Source: Pomacea canaliculata
Taxonomy: Eukaryota > Mollusca > Gastropoda > Architaenioglossa > Ampullariidae
Direction: 5' to 3'
Assembly (NCBI RefSeq): GCF_003073045.1
Contig: NC_037599.1
Span: 19,100,555-19,164,554 of the forward strand
Length of the DNA: 64,000 nucleotides
The translations under genes were made by a program, and so were the position numbers. A model generated the notes under the pieces. The model did not search any database, was not told where the DNA came from, and worked only from the letters and a program-made list of their open reading frames with translations. Below are positions 1 through 13,700 of this stretch, piece after piece (within the stretch, counting starts at the first letter, position 1; each line of letters opens with the position of its first letter).

Positions 1-1471
1 GTTTGTAAACTCTTATGCTCTCTCTTCCCTTCACCTCCCACATGCACACACTAACCTTCAGCATCTGCACGCATTAGCATGCATAAAAGAAACAAGGAAA
101 TATCATTTATTTTTCCATCAGATTATATATTTTCTTTTTTTCTTTTTTTTTCTTTTTTAACAAATTTAGACAGTGATAGAGTGAAAGACATTGAAAGGGA
201 GGAAAAGGAGAGCTAACACCACCACAAGTTTGATCTCCCCCTTCTCTAGGTGGCAGCGTCTATTACCCACACTCTCCTCCCCCCTCCCCCTTGCTTTGCT
301 GCCTTCTGACCTGATCTGCACTGTCATAAAGACAAGTTACATTACTTAAAAACATCATTGCATTAGCTCCCCTTTTCTCTAATTGTCATGCCTCATCCTT
401 TCTCTTGCCCAAAATGAGCAGTGGAAGGAAAGACCGTAAGAGAGTGCAAGTGCAAGAGTAGAAGTATTTCACTGTTTTGTCACGTCGATGTCATAATTGT
501 TATTTAATCAGTGTAATAAGCAAATGAAGTAGAACATGGTAACAATAAAATCACAGTTGGAGGAGTTCACAAAAGAAATTAACCTGAGCATCTTAAGAAA
601 CACCAAACTGATGGCGCTCTAAATAAATTTTACACATCAAAACTAGAAAAATGCTGAGGCACATATTTTTGCTTTTCAAAAAAGTAATAAAACATAACTG
701 TGATGAAACTGCTGGGTATTCTTTGTGGCTCTAAGTTACGAAATGGGTGGGGGGGAACAAAGAAATGATAGAGTAATATAATTTTTTCCTTGGTATTATG
801 TATCCATCGATTACTTTTTGATGTCTTATTTCACTATTAGCATAATTGATTCCTTCTGTACACTTTTGGTAGTATTCCATCTTATCCTTCCTCCCCCTGC
901 CCCCGTCATGCAAACAGTTTCTGTGAAATTCTTTTCCCTTTCTCTGTTTTTTTTTTTTTTTAAAGACAATTGTTAGCATATATTTGAATTCTAATTATAT
1001 TTTTTCCGTTCTTGTCCTAAATTCTGTCTTCTTTTTCGTGACTATGTTGAAGTTTACATACAGAAAAAACATACTAATGTAAACTCACAGGGACTTACTT
1101 GCATGAACATATGCCATTCTGTAATTAAATGCATCCTCATCATCAACACATCAATGAATACCGCTCATGGTGGACTTAAAATGCCATTGTGCCAGTCTTT
1201 TTTGTTTTTACTTGTATTTTCTCAGACCTTTGCTACTTTCCTATATTTTGGGAAGAGGAAATTCCTTAGTTAGCCCCTTTCAGCAGGTTTACTTATTTAA
1301 AATATTTATCACATGCTCAGATTACTACCTTGGTGGAGGGGAAAAAGACTCAACATTACTCATCACCTATTAACTTTAATTATCTACAACCGTTTGAATC
1401 TGACAAAAATGTCACTTCATATTTGGCATTTCTTACTGATCATGTGAAAAAAAATGTATGTATAGTTTATA
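1..1471. other. No gene recognised
   Basis: AT-rich sequence with short homopolymer runs, including a T run near 943-960. The open frames here are short and lysine- or phenylalanine-rich, as expected by chance in such DNA, and none resembles a known protein. This is probably sequence beyond the 3' end of OMA1. Confidence 0.5.
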
Positions 1472-1477
1472 TTTATT
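1472..1477 (-). promoter_or_regulatory. Candidate poly(A) signal for OMA1
   Basis: TTTATT on the plus strand reads AATAAA on the minus strand, about 260 bases past the OMA1 stop codon at 1738-1740. It is the first canonical hexamer I noticed downstream of that gene. No transcript evidence is available, so actual use is an inference. Confidence 0.35.
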
Positions 1478-1737
1478 AATAATTGTAGATAAGGCTAGAT
1501 ATATCCTTCCAAATGTAATGATCACAGAGTCATCCAGATCATTGTTAAATGACCATATTTTGACTATATGTAAAATAGCTTAGAAAAAGGGCATGCAGCA
1601 AAGGCCATAATCTTGCTAAAAGAGCATGTAGACCTTAAGTGATAGCATGACCTATTAAAAATGTTTCCTGTCCAAAAAGGCACACAAAGTTTTTTTTCAC
1701 AAAAAATATATTGTCTCTTTTACTTGGAGAAGAATTC

Positions 1738-4737
1738 TCATTGCAAGATCTGGCCATGGGCCACCACTCTTGTCAGATTCTGTCCTGTCTTTCTGGCTAT
1801 CACATGTTGTTCTACCAGACCGGAAAGTGTTTTAATGGTCTCTCTTGGATCTTTGGTTGAGAGCCTGGGACATTTGCTCTCCTCACGCAGCTCTTCAGCC
1901 TCAAAGCCCAAAGCCATAGGTTAGAACGTACATACAAATTAAATATTCATAATTTCTCAAGAGTTACAAAGATAAATCAAAGGATGGTGATTATATAAAA
2001 TTTTGTCAACTGCCATTGATTTATTTGTTAATAAAATTTCTGAAAGACTGAGGAGAACTACGATGACTTAAGAAAACAGACAAAGCATTTGACAATGGTT
2101 AAGTGTTGTACCACTGCTTTAGTTTTTTTTAATAGAGGTATGGAGCAGTGGGAGGTATCTTCAGTATGAGGTAGCAAGAAGAAAAAATGATCCCAAGAAC
2201 AGCCAAGACTTGTGTTATACACTTAACATTTTGTGTTTAACACTTAACCCTGCTCCAAGTCTGTAAAATCTATTACAATAATAAACATTTTACTGGCAGA
2301 TACCTGATCCAGCTTACAGCACAGCTAATTTTTATGAAGACATGTCTTGGCCAACTCCAAAATGTGAAACAGTATATAGAATTTGGCTATAGGTGTAAAT
2401 GCAACCATCAGACAGTGGTAAAACACTGACCTCCATGTCTGTACAGGTGGAAAAAAAATGTTGAAAGATACTGACCTGTGGTAGAAGGAAGTCAATGTAT
2501 TCAACACGTTTCTTGTGAGAAGGATGTGTTGACAACCACTCAGGTACTTTTTCCATTTCTTCTGAAATTTCTTCATGCAGTCCCATGCGAGCCCAGAACA
2601 CACTTCCTTCTCGAACATCGTAGCAAGCCTGATGAAAAATCATGTTGCCCAATGGATACATTTTTGTACATTTTTGCACTTTTTGTTTCATATTTCTGTT
2701 TTGTTACTGACAGCTACTAAACACTTATCAAAACCTGTTTGATTAATTACCACATACCCTTGCTGCCAGTTGGAGTCCCACTTTGTCTGCCTCTCGCTCA
2801 AGCAGACGACTATAAGGCATGTGCAGCATAATCTGGAACAAGCACATATCCATTGGCATATGCATCCACACACTCACACAATTATCACCTGCTTCAACTG
2901 TCTCCATGGTTATGAAAGGAATTATTCCCATTTGTGATAAATGTTAAATATTCTTAGTGCCAAAAGTGAGCAATGACATAACACTATACAAGCAAGAAAA
3001 CACTGACAGCTTTCCATGCAAGATGAAAAGAACCCTAAAGTAGCATGGACACCGGCTTACACAGATGGGTCTGTCCATCTGAAATGGACAATACATCCTG
3101 TACCCCAACGTACACAGGCAGAAGGTATCCATACCAACAGACTCTTACTGCACCAACTACAAAGCCAAAGATAAAGCCCTGATCTGCAAAGTGAACAGTA
3201 TCAGTAGCAAAGCAAGCACAGACTAGTGGTGTTCTGTTTGTCCTACAAGCCTCTAACAATAACCAGCTATCTAAGCTGACAGCAGCACTGAGAAATGAGA
3301 CTATGACAAAAGTTTGACCCCCATGGGGGGGTAAAATTAATTTCAATATTTTTATTTTTCTGCCTCAGGGCAGGGCACAATAGACTAAAGCACCACCGTT
3401 ACTGTAAACTGCATTGGTGTCATCTCTAATGTGCTTGTGTGGAGACCTAAAATAAACCACAGAGCACATCCAAAAGGAATGTAGGTCTCTCCAGGAACTG
3501 ACAACAGAGGTCTGGCAGACGCTGATGTTCCTTGACACCAAGTTGCATGTATGTCAGATGACTGCCAGTTTTATCTCAGGAGATGACCTCCAAGTGGATT
3601 AAAAAATAAGCAAAGAGAAACAACAGAATGGCACAACACTTACATTTTTAAAAAGTTAAAAGTTTCTCACTGAAATAATCTTTTCATTGAACCAGTCGGT
3701 GACGAGTGCAAGGCCATCACTTGGTAAAATACACCAGATAGCAGCCATGGCAGTGATGATGATAAAATCAAGCAGCTGAGCGTAGCTCACTGACTCTATC
3801 TGAAGATAAAACATGACACACTAATCAGTGATAAGTATTCCAAGACAAGCATTTGTGCTACCAAAATAATTTGACAAGATTAATTGATGCTGGGTCATAA
3901 GACCTGTTTGAAAGAAACTTCTCTATTCAATCATTTACAATTGAAATGTAATGCCAAATATAAACATTACTGTAAAAGAAACATCTACCTTAGGACTGTG
4001 GTGCTCTTTCTTAGCAATTTGTCTTTACATGGAAGTACAGCTTCTAATTTTATTCTATTTCATAAGTCCCCAAAATTCCACAGAAAGGAATATAGCCGGA
4101 ACAAAGTAATGCAGACGTAATGTATATCATATCAGCATTCAGCTCTTTTTTTGTACTTCACTTACATTTTATTTTCAAACATTTTATGCTGGAGTTTAAA
4201 CAAATTCCTAATCATTAGCTTTTTACAGCACTAGAGGATAAAGTGCTCGGGCACATTTTACGTTTTCTTTTCAAATCACAGCTGCCATCAAAGAAGCATG
4301 TGCAAGCACACAGATCTGCAATACAGGTGATATTAATAAATTTTTTATTTTACAGAAATACTAGGGAAGTAACTGTGAACGTCGCTCAAGGAATACTTTT
4401 CTGCAGTCACCTTCCTTCGCACTTTTTTATGGAGTCGTTTTCGACTGACATTTTAGAATTTTCTTAGAATTTTCTAAGCTTAGATGTTTCCTTTCCTCTC
4501 ACAAGTCAGATTTGTCACCTAATTCTCAGCACAAAAAGCACCTGAACTTAACTTTGAGATACTTTCTGATGATGAAGCAGACATACTTGTTGATTACCCC
4601 ATAACTTTCTGACACATAAACTAGGAATTTGAAAATAATGGAAAGTCATGCATCCAAAGAAAAGAGCCTTTGCCAAAAGGGTAAGATTTTTTTGCATTAA
4701 ATAATGCAAAATATGTGATATTTATTTCAAATCAGTT

Positions 4738-4781
<44 letters not shown>

Positions 4782-7700
4782 AAAATGAGTGTTGATTTGC
4801 AGAAGTATGTATAACGTTAAGCAAGATTCTTACTTACTCCATGTGACAAGAGAGCATGGGACATCTCATGTGCAATAACCATAGCCAGCTGGTCATCATT
4901 ATGAGCAAAGCCAATGATTCCAGTAAAGACAAATATATGACCCGTCTGAAAATTAAAAGATTGAACCAGAAATGTTAAATAAATGACATTATCTGACAAT
5001 GTGAAAACTCATGCAAATTTTATACATCACAAAGATAAATCTTGACACATCACAGAGAAGCCAAAAATAAAATTTTTACTGATAATTTTAATGACGCTCC
5101 TGTAGCTATATAGAATGTGAGACTCACTGACAAAACCTCAAGAGTGAGCAGGGAGATTTAAATGTTCAAATGTTTAGGCACTCTTCTTGTGCACCCTATC
5201 TTGGGACAAGAATATCAATTTCACAAAATGCCATACCAAAACAGTTCAAGCAGTTGCAAAAAGTATTAAGATATTTTTTCCCATTTGGTTTCAAATGCAA
5301 AACAACACAAAATATAGATTCAAAATGAACGTAACAGGCATAAAGAGACCAAAATGTAACAACCACTGAACAAATTCTTTATTGAGCAAACCCTTGTTTC
5401 TAGGGGTGAAATAAAGGAAATAAAACAGCATCAGCAATATTTACAACAGTGTTATCAAAATGTAACAACAAATACATAGAGAAACAACACAGCACCAAAG
5501 GAAAAGAACAAATCTTGCCGTTGTAGCACTCTAGTAGTGTACTAAGTTATGTCTTTGTTTTGTAGAGGGTAGGAGTTGAGCAGCTCCCAGGACTGTCCCT
5601 TTCTCACGCTGGCTGCATATGTAATAGCCAGCCTTGAACTGCCCACCCGTGGATACTGGCTACTGGACCTATTGTTACACCAGAAGTTACATAGACACTG
5701 AGCCATTTGGGAAGGCCATGATGATACAGTGTGGGATAAGGGTGACAACTGTTGCCATGGGGCAGGGAAAGGTCGGGATGAGACCATGGGAAAGGGGGAT
5801 GGTTTCTGGAACGTTCGACGAGAATAGGATAAGTAGTGTAGCTTGACAGTGTAGAGAGAGGCTTTTTGGTTTGGAAGTGAGAGTGGAGAGACGGCAGTCC
5901 AGCTGCCAAGTGAAATTCTGAATAAAATCTACAGTTGTGCGGCAATTTTTATCTTGGTTGTGTTTTTGTATGACTCGCCCATCCCTATGTAGCCATCATG
6001 GACCGACGTGTTGGTTACACTGTCAAGGCAAGATGGAGAAAATTTAATTTAAAGTTCTATTTTTAACATTTGTTTGTATTATGTCTGAATACTCACTGGC
6101 AATACAAAGGCATTGATAGTCTGAGGTTCATTGATGACATACACCTTCCACTTCTTGAAGTTCATGAGATCTTTTATCTCTGGGTTAGCATCCAGCAACC
6201 TTTGACCAATGTTTAGCACTCGTTCACCAATGGGTGATTACCCGGTAACATTCTGTCTTTATATAATTCAAAATACTGTGAACAATAAAAAACAAAGTCC
6301 ATAAATGAGAGTACTATACGCTGAAATACTAAGAAGAAAATGTAGACACTTGGTCTTACTACTTGACAGGAGTAAAGTTTTGGAACTGTCACTTCTCCCC
6401 TTATTTTGTGACAGTGGTGCCCCTCTACCTTGATTCCTTAGCCTTTATAGAGTCAAGTACCCACTTAACAGGCAAAACAACTTGGAAATGTATACTACAC
6501 CCCATGGGTAATAAATCAGCTAGCATATGTGTGCCCTTCAGTTCAGATGCCAATTGTTCTAACCATCAGGCTATCTGCAATTGTACCTAAAATGCAGGAA
6601 ATTGCCAAAGAGGGATTTTATAAAAATAGGGGTGAATGATTATATATCTCACATTTTCAGCCTCTGCTTCTGCAATCTTCAGGTACTGATCATGAGTTAC
6701 AACAACAAATCGCTCTCGCCCAGTAATGGGTGCCTTCAGAAGGTGTGTCTTGTAGTAAACAGCAACACCACCAGACAATGTCAAAACAGCTGCTGCCAGC
6801 AAATACCACTTTTGGCGTAGTTTGGTCCAAAATTAGTTCGTTTATTGTCTGGGAGAGTCTGCCACCACTTCCTTAAAGTCCTAGGGAATCAGAAAAATAT
6901 TAAATCCATTAATACCTATCAATACTGTTTTATGACCAAAAAACTGCAATATGACTAAAGTAATAGTCCTAATAGTCTTGATCTGATAATGATGCCAAAC
7001 AACCTAAACATGTTCCCAACTTTTATCCAAGTGCTTGTGATTATTTTCTGATAGTGGGTTCAGCTTTAAATATTTATTAGGCAAGGAAACCAGATTGATG
7101 CAAGTCACAGAGATTCCATCACCTTCTGAACACAATGTTTATGTATGGAATAAAAATAAAACAAAAATAAATGACTATCTCCACTTTACCAGCAAACCCA
7201 CTTCAAAATGATATTGAATGAATGATGACATTTGTAGCTTTAACATTTAAAGCTTTAGGCAAGTGAGATCTGATAGAAACTTGCATTGAATAGGAATATA
7301 TCTTTAGGCAGCTGACTAAAAAAAGACCTGAGACTTTCTTAACAGTAAATATGTTGAAATATATTTGAACAAAATAGATTATGACTTGGAACTAATGCAC
7401 AATGTGCATTTTATTAAATCTCAGAGTTATGTGAAAGCTGACTTTTTTCAAAACCATTACCTTCCTGAAAGTATAGCACCAAGTTTTGCAACTGGCTTGA
7501 GAAAAATCCAAATAACTGGATGAATTGAAGTTTATGAGTCGTATGAAAGCCACTGCTAGGTATGTGCCTGACCCAAATGCGGCTTTTGTTGCTGCTGCTG
7601 GCTATCTGCCTACACCTGGAGACACACTTAAGCCACTGGGCCTGATCATGAAGTCTGACTTTCAAGTGCGTGCCTAATGTCAACTGGCTTAAGCTGCATC

Positions 7701-7839
7701 TTGCTGCAGGAAGAAAAACTTTAGGGTAATGTTGAAACAGCTGCTGAAATGACGCTTTCCAAAACCTTGGTTGTACCATGCCTGCTGTGCTGCACATACT
7801 CTTTATAGGTCCATATCTGCTGAGCATTAGGACAGCCAT
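1738..7839 (-). CDS. OMA1: OMA1 mitochondrial zinc metalloprotease (frame broken in exons 1-3)
   Basis: Peptidase family M48 protease of the mitochondrial inner membrane; its known substrates include OPA1 and DELE1. Coding exons in order: 7839-7461, 6880-6653, 6275-6097, 4945-4838, 3799-3671, 2832-2758, 2628-2476, 1899-1738. All junctions are GT-AG and in phase. Exon 1 is an N-terminal region of mitochondrial-targeting type ending in an FHT motif. Exon 2 carries RKWWQ and a membrane segment (LLAAAVLTLSGGVAVYY). Exon 4 carries the zinc site HEMSH preceded by FVFTG. Exon 6 carries EREADKVG with the third ligand. Exon 7 has PEWLSTHPSH. Roughly 471 residues if repaired, against 524 in human OMA1. 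Exons 1, 2 and 3 each lack one base near 7510, 6829-6832 and 6230-6240, while exons 4-8 are clean. The start ATG at 7839 lies six bases inside an exon with a good acceptor. It could be an assembly error or a decaying copy. Confidence 0.92.
4738..4781. repeat. (AAC)n microsatellite
   Basis: About 14 tandem AAC units, then a short A run, in the OMA1 intron just downstream of the HExxH exon. Confidence 0.95.
5360..5950. other. Unexplained GC-richer block in OMA1 intron
   Basis: This intronic stretch is visibly richer in G and C than its surroundings. It carries overlapping open frames of 70-113 codons on both strands and ends on the minus side with an AATAAA (5378-5383). None of the translations resembles a protein I know. 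It may be an old insertion such as a processed copy or repeat, but I saw no terminal repeats or target duplication. Confidence 0.25.
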
Positions 7840-8655
7840 TTTTTGCTGAAAATATCAATTATGAATATTTGATAAATACCAAATTATTCTCATGCTGATT
7901 AATAAAAAATAACACACACACACACCTCTACCACAGAACAGTTACACATCTTTCATAAATATATTGTTGTGCCTTCATGTCAGGTAGGGAATTCCACACA
8001 CACACTCTTAGCTATTGTGATCTGACCTCCTACCAAAGACTACCGCCTTTACAGTGAGAACAGTGCCTGGTTTCCATGGGAACAGACATTTTGTGTTCCT
8101 GCTGCACTAGCTTAAAATGCTATCCCATTCACCATCACCTGACATATTAACCTTCTTCTTGCTCTTATTTTTTTTTAAAATAGCATCAAATTATTTCTTC
8201 CATACATTTTATATGCTATCGCATATTGTAAATTATTTTGACTCGAAATGAAACTGTAGAGAAGGCCTAAGTAGTGCTTTGACTTATTAGTACATGTATT
8301 AGGTTTTGATGGGTTCAACCCAGCTAGCTCAAAAGGCAAAGACATGTCAAAATCACTTCAAGTCAGAACGAAATAAGGATCAAAAGAGTAATTTAAGACC
8401 AGATGTATAATCGAGTGGCGTGCGGTGTCATAAACCGTACCTTAATTACCAGTTAAATCGATAAAAAAAACAAACTAAAATAATACAACTCTGCTACTCC
8501 CCTCTGTTGAATCTGTTCATCTTCCCTTTCCTGCATTAAATGGATTCGTATCACATTACTCTGTTGTTCGCATATTTCACAAAATACTTCAGTTAAAAAA
8601 ATAAGCTTTAAAAAAAATTAAGCAAAATGGAAAAGCTGAAACTCCAATGCCTTAC

Positions 8656-8710
8656 CTGAGTTAGGTCAATGTCTTTGTTGATTAAGGTCAACGAGTAACA
8701 TCTCTTCTAC
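8656..8710 (-). other. OMA1: Probable 5' untranslated exon of OMA1
   Basis: On the minus strand a near-perfect donor (CTCAG then GTAAGG) follows base 8656. The first coding exon of OMA1 starts at 7845 with a good acceptor (tattttcag) only six bases before its ATG, so an upstream non-coding exon is required. This is the best donor in the right place. The 5' limit is a guess. Confidence 0.45.
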
Positions 8711-9600
8711 AAAACATTTAGAAATGCAAAATGATTACTTGAATGAGAATGTTTTAATCAAACGTTCTTTTGAGGAAAATGTCAGCGAAGTGCGTACTTT
8801 AATTTGGGTTGCACAATTCGGAAGCTATTTACCTCCCTTCGGTATGGCTTGCAAACCATAGAAAAATGCTTTATTTTTTAATTTTATGTGCATATAAATC
8901 ATTTACAATGTAATATAGTACTTCAGATTACTATAACAACATCAACAAAATTCTTTGGATTAAACATTCGCTTGTAGCTATCCGCAGTCACCTTATATTT
9001 CCAGGGGTAGTAATCTATGGAAAGTTTTATTATCCCCCTTCGGAGTACCAGACTCCTATATACACATGTACATTTAATTTTTATGTTAGCTTTTTATGTT
9101 AGGGGGGGGATCCATATATAGAGTATATATGTATAGAGAGAGTTCTTTATGTATTTTAACATCTTCACATTTTCAAATCTTTTACACTTTTGTTTACACA
9201 CGTGGCCATGGCGTAGGGCTGTGCAATATGCCGGGCAAGGGATATGTTTTTCCCTCCCTCATACACTGATATACAAACTCTTTATTCGATAATACTGGCT
9301 CCTGATCTACGTATATGACGTGACTAGTTTGTATAGAATGAAATGTCATGTAGTTTAGTATACACATAACAGTCATTCACAAGCGGTCATTGCACAGATA
9401 TTCACTTCCGTGCTTCGACCCGTTGCTAATATTAGGTCACGTGGTATTGGTACGCACAAATAGCAACAGCAAACATGGCGGCGTGAAAGTCACAGCTCAT
9501 TGTTATGGCTGAAGTTTTGTGACAGAAGTTCTATATTCTAGATTGGACTAACTCATCAGGATCTATTCACCTGGTATAGATAGCTAATGGTTAAAAGGTT
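8710..9600. promoter_or_regulatory. Head-to-head promoter region of OMA1 and MAK
   Basis: The region lies between the divergently transcribed OMA1 (minus) and MAK (plus). It contains a palindromic E-box CACGTG (9438-9443), an inverted CCAAT box ATTGG (9446-9450) and AACATGGCGGC (9472-9482), which matches the YY1 core AANATGGCGGC. A possible non-coding first exon of MAK ends at 9598 (AAAAG then GTTAGT). Motif identity is seen in the sequence; promoter function is inferred from position. Confidence 0.45.
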
Positions 9601-10523
9601 AGTTTCCTTCTTTGGTGTGTTTTGTTTGTAAGATCAATTTTCGGGGCTGTTTTGAGTTATACGTGTATCTTGATTGACTGTATGCTGTATACTTTTAAGA
9701 GTATAAAATATTGCCGATAATAATTAGTGTGTTGACAGCTCACCATATAATGCAGCTAATATACAAGCAGGTACTGTATCTATCATAATAATCATAAGAA
9801 ACAAAATGTTGTATTTTTTAGTGTTTTTGGCCAAGTCGTTTAGTGAAAAGTATTGACCGTGTCACCAACTTAAAAAGGGGTGGAGGAGTTGTCACGTTAA
9901 AACTTCATACATATGATTGAAATCAGATTTATGCTCGTGGATGTTTTAAGTTAACTATATTTACAGTTGGTTTTTGGGGTTTTTTTTTGTTTTTGTTTGT
10001 TTAAAGAACAGGAAACAACTTACAAATTGTTCAACACTATAGTACATTTTTAGTGGGATTTTATTTATTCTTCTTATTAATAGACCTATATGGTCAATAA
10101 AATATGGTTAATGCAAAAACATTAAATATTGTTAAATTATGAATTCTTTTAACTATCTGACATATAGAGAGATAATTTTGGTTTATACATTTACTTATAG
10201 CTTTTATTTTGTGGTTTCGTTGCATTAAGCAGCAAAAGATTTTAGCTGCTTGCTGTAGTTATGAACTGAATTTATTGAAGACAATGAAAAGCACACATTT
10301 GTGAAAGGCATCATAATAGGGATTTTAATGATCCATGATCAATACAGAAAAGTCCTAAACTCTCATATAGAAATATGTTAGTAGTTCTTTTATTTGTGTG
10401 TCTCTCTGTTCTTCCCCTTCCATTTTTCTTTTTTTGTGACACATTTTAGTTTTATACATCATAGAGAAGAAATCAGACTTAGGGGTTTTTAAATAAATTC
10501 TTTTTGCTAATTGTCTTTTTCAG

Positions 10524-10785
10524 AAAACACAGATGCAGAAAGGCCTGTGTTGTCACAGTATAATTCAGCTGCTGTGTCGGTAAAGCAGGCAAGAAGGACA
10601 GTATGGCATATACCACATCTTGTGGTATCCATAATGCACATAAAGAAAGATTCTTTTGTGAAAAAACATTTTAAAGCATAAACTTAAAGTAGATTAATCA
10701 GAAACACACATTTGGCACTCTTCCAAACTTCATACAGCTAGAGTAGTGTGGGGAAAAGCAACAAAAGCTGAAAAAGTGGCTGAAG
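10524..10785 (+). other. MAK: 5' untranslated part of MAK exon, with upstream ORF
   Basis: An acceptor (tctttttcag) precedes base 10524, and the exon runs on into the start codon at 10786. The leader holds several upstream ATGs. The first (10533) opens a 16-codon ORF ending at TAA, which could dampen translation. The region upstream from 9600 to 10523 is intron with no gene seen. Confidence 0.55.
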
Positions 10786-13700
10786 ATGAATCGCTATCAG
10801 ATTATGAAGCAGCTGGGGGATGGCACCTATGGGAGTGTGTTGCTTGCAACAATGGTTGAAACAGGAGAAAAGGTGGCTATTAAAAAGTGAGTGCCATTTG
10901 TGTTGATTTTATGGCTGATGTTTATGTGGTTTATCATTAAATTTTACCTTTATTTTGAATAGTAGAAAATCACAAAATGGCCCTTGTTATATACTTTAGC
11001 AATTCATCATCATGCTCCAGAAAGCAGAAATTTAGCTTCTTTTTTAAACTTTCCTATTTACTTTTCAGTTGTGATGGGTGGATAAGGGCCTCTGAATAAG
11101 AGGATTAAGGTGTAGCTGGGTGTATGTAAATATAGTTTATAATGGTAATGATTCAGATGTGTGATGAATACATTATCATGTTAGTTATATATGGGTTTAC
11201 TGCAAGCATTTTAGCTGAGGTATATTTTGTACTAAAATCCTTAATAAATATCATTTATTTTTCATATGATTTGAACATTGTAAAAAAGAAGATATGAAGA
11301 AATATTAAATTTAAAAGTAATTAGTTTTAGATCGATGAAATGTCACGTTGAAACTCATGAAAATTGTTCTGTAACATTAAGTCCATTGGTTTGTGTTCTG
11401 ATGGCTAGACTTCTTTGAACAAGATAATCTTGTATATTTTGAAAGGTTTTATTACTGCTGATGACTTTAAGTTCTTTAGTTCCTTACTGTGCAAACAGTT
11501 AATGTTTGCTTACCAGTTGGACATGATATATGTGGTCTACAGACAAGACTTGGCAGCTGCTCAGTTAAGCACTAACTGAAGTACTTCAGATTGCTCACGT
11601 ATAATCTTACAAAAAGACATTGACTGCCTTTTACTGTGTTAACTGATTGACTGTGAATTCTTTGTTTATGTGATTATACTTTTTATTGCTTTCTTGAAAA
11701 CTGAGCATAGCTCAGGGGATAATAGAACCATAAAGCAGCTTAACACAGAAATTTCAGATAGATCAAGGACTTAATGCAATGTGGAAACATGTTTTAGTTA
11801 TTTAAAAGGTTAGAAGGCATGATTTTGGGAAATATCAAAATCACAATGGATGAGTAGTGAGCTTAAAGGTTATAAAATTAATGACAAAAGACTAAGGTAA
11901 TTCTGGAATGTTATTGGGGTAGATGTCTGCTCACAATCATATATATTGTGTTATCGGAAAAGGATAGTCACTGGCGATGTCAGTGAAATGTGGAACTTGC
12001 TGTACTTCCAGCATTAAGTATAACTTCATTTTCTCATTCTGTATGTTATAGGTGGGTTTTTTGTGTAATGGTAGGTTACAACACAGATGACGATTTGCTA
12101 AAAAAAGAACTTTTCTTTATTTAAGTTGTGCATGAAGTTTGATGCCTAGTTCATGGGAATGGCCTTTTCAAGGGCCATGAATTGCAGGCAGTCATTTAGA
12201 TTAAGATCAGTATTAAGGAAGACAAAAGATTTGGGCACCTTCAGCTGTGTTATTGGTTACTGCAGTTAACTGCAGAACAGAAGATTACTGGCTTAAGGAC
12301 TGCTTGGGTCAAGGGTTAGAAAACTCTCCCTGCCTACACAGCAGGCACACTCCAGCAGAAATGGTACCTGATTTATCAGAGGAGGTAGTTGAAGGAGAGG
12401 GTTGGGCTCCACATTCCATATACCATGGCCCAGACATGGGGAACCACCTATGTTCATAGCCCTTACAGACTGAATGAGATAGGCTGTCACTGCCCAAGGG
12501 AAATTGGACTGTCTTTGAGGCCCACTGAAAGCAGAGTGTGAGTCAGAAAGTATTCTCAAGTGACAAGTGCAGGTTCAGTAAGGCATTACTTGGAGGGTTT
12601 ACTTGCAAGTGTGGTTCCAGGAAGAAATTCCTTTTCAGATAGAGCGAGGTGGGGGGAGGGCGAGGACAGGTAATGGCAGAATGCAGGATTAACTTCCTAA
12701 CACAATATTATTTTTGATAGTGACTGAAAAGATCGGATGCTGCATGACAGTTAGAGCTGAAAGCTGTGTTGATAATTTTGAAAGCAACTATTAAGATCAA
12801 ATTATGTGCCAGTGTAACACAGAACTGCACTTACTTTGTGCTATAAAAGGTCATTGATTGCTGCCAGTTCCTCACAAAACTTTAGCATGAGTAGAAGAGT
12901 TGATTCTTGGTCAAGGTACAAAGAAATATGATCAGCAAGAAGCTTATTTTACAAAAGTTCTGTCCCCATGCCTTTGTTATCTGATTTCTATAGACAGCTG
13001 TAAAATATGAAAGGGATTGAAGAGAGACCAAGTCATTGAATTAAGTGTTTTATTTATAACTTGAACCAATTCAAGCAGCACTTGATGTATTGGCTGTCAG
13101 AGAAAACACAAGGTAGGAAGATATTGAGATGTTGCGATGAAATAGAGGTTTGTGGGATGGACTAATAAAACAGCCATATTGATTTCTAAACTTTTATATG
13201 GAATTGTTGGCTAACAGAGATTTTTTTTTTGGAGGGGGGGGGGGTTGCTGAAGTTTGTATTTATGATCCTGTACTCATGCTCTTTGTCATGGAGCAGAAA
13301 ATTGGCAGAAATGTTTAGCAACAAATCCTTTGTGTCTTTTGACAGGATGAAGAAAAAGTACTATTCCTGGGATGAGTGCTTAAACCTACGTGAAGTCAAG
13401 GTACACATATAGCAGCAGTGTACTTATTATTTGGTGTGCATGACCGGATTAATTATTTCTATGTGTATATGCATTGTGAAGCAAGACTTGGTGTCTGGAA
13501 CTGTTTTTTTTTTAACTTATGTATGTTTGAATATATGTATATATGTGAAGGGGATGTGTGTGTTAAGCTTTTGGATCATAATAGTTACTAATGAAAACTG
13601 GTGAGCGTAATGAATTTGAAGTAAGTTAAATATATCAATGTACCTGTGAGACACAGAGGTTACATAGAATCAATAATTGTGTTGCTTTCTTAATTGCAGT

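Noticed and set aside
5604..5945. 113-codon proline- and histidine-rich minus-strand frame in an OMA1 intron
   Set aside because: No similarity recognised, no good splice context, and equally long frames exist on the other strand.
6253..6652. A hidden micro-exon to explain the OMA1 exon 3 phase
   Set aside because: Starting exon 3 at 6275 after gttcacag restores YFELYKDRMLPGNH in phase with exon 2, so no extra exon is needed; only the one-base deletion remains.
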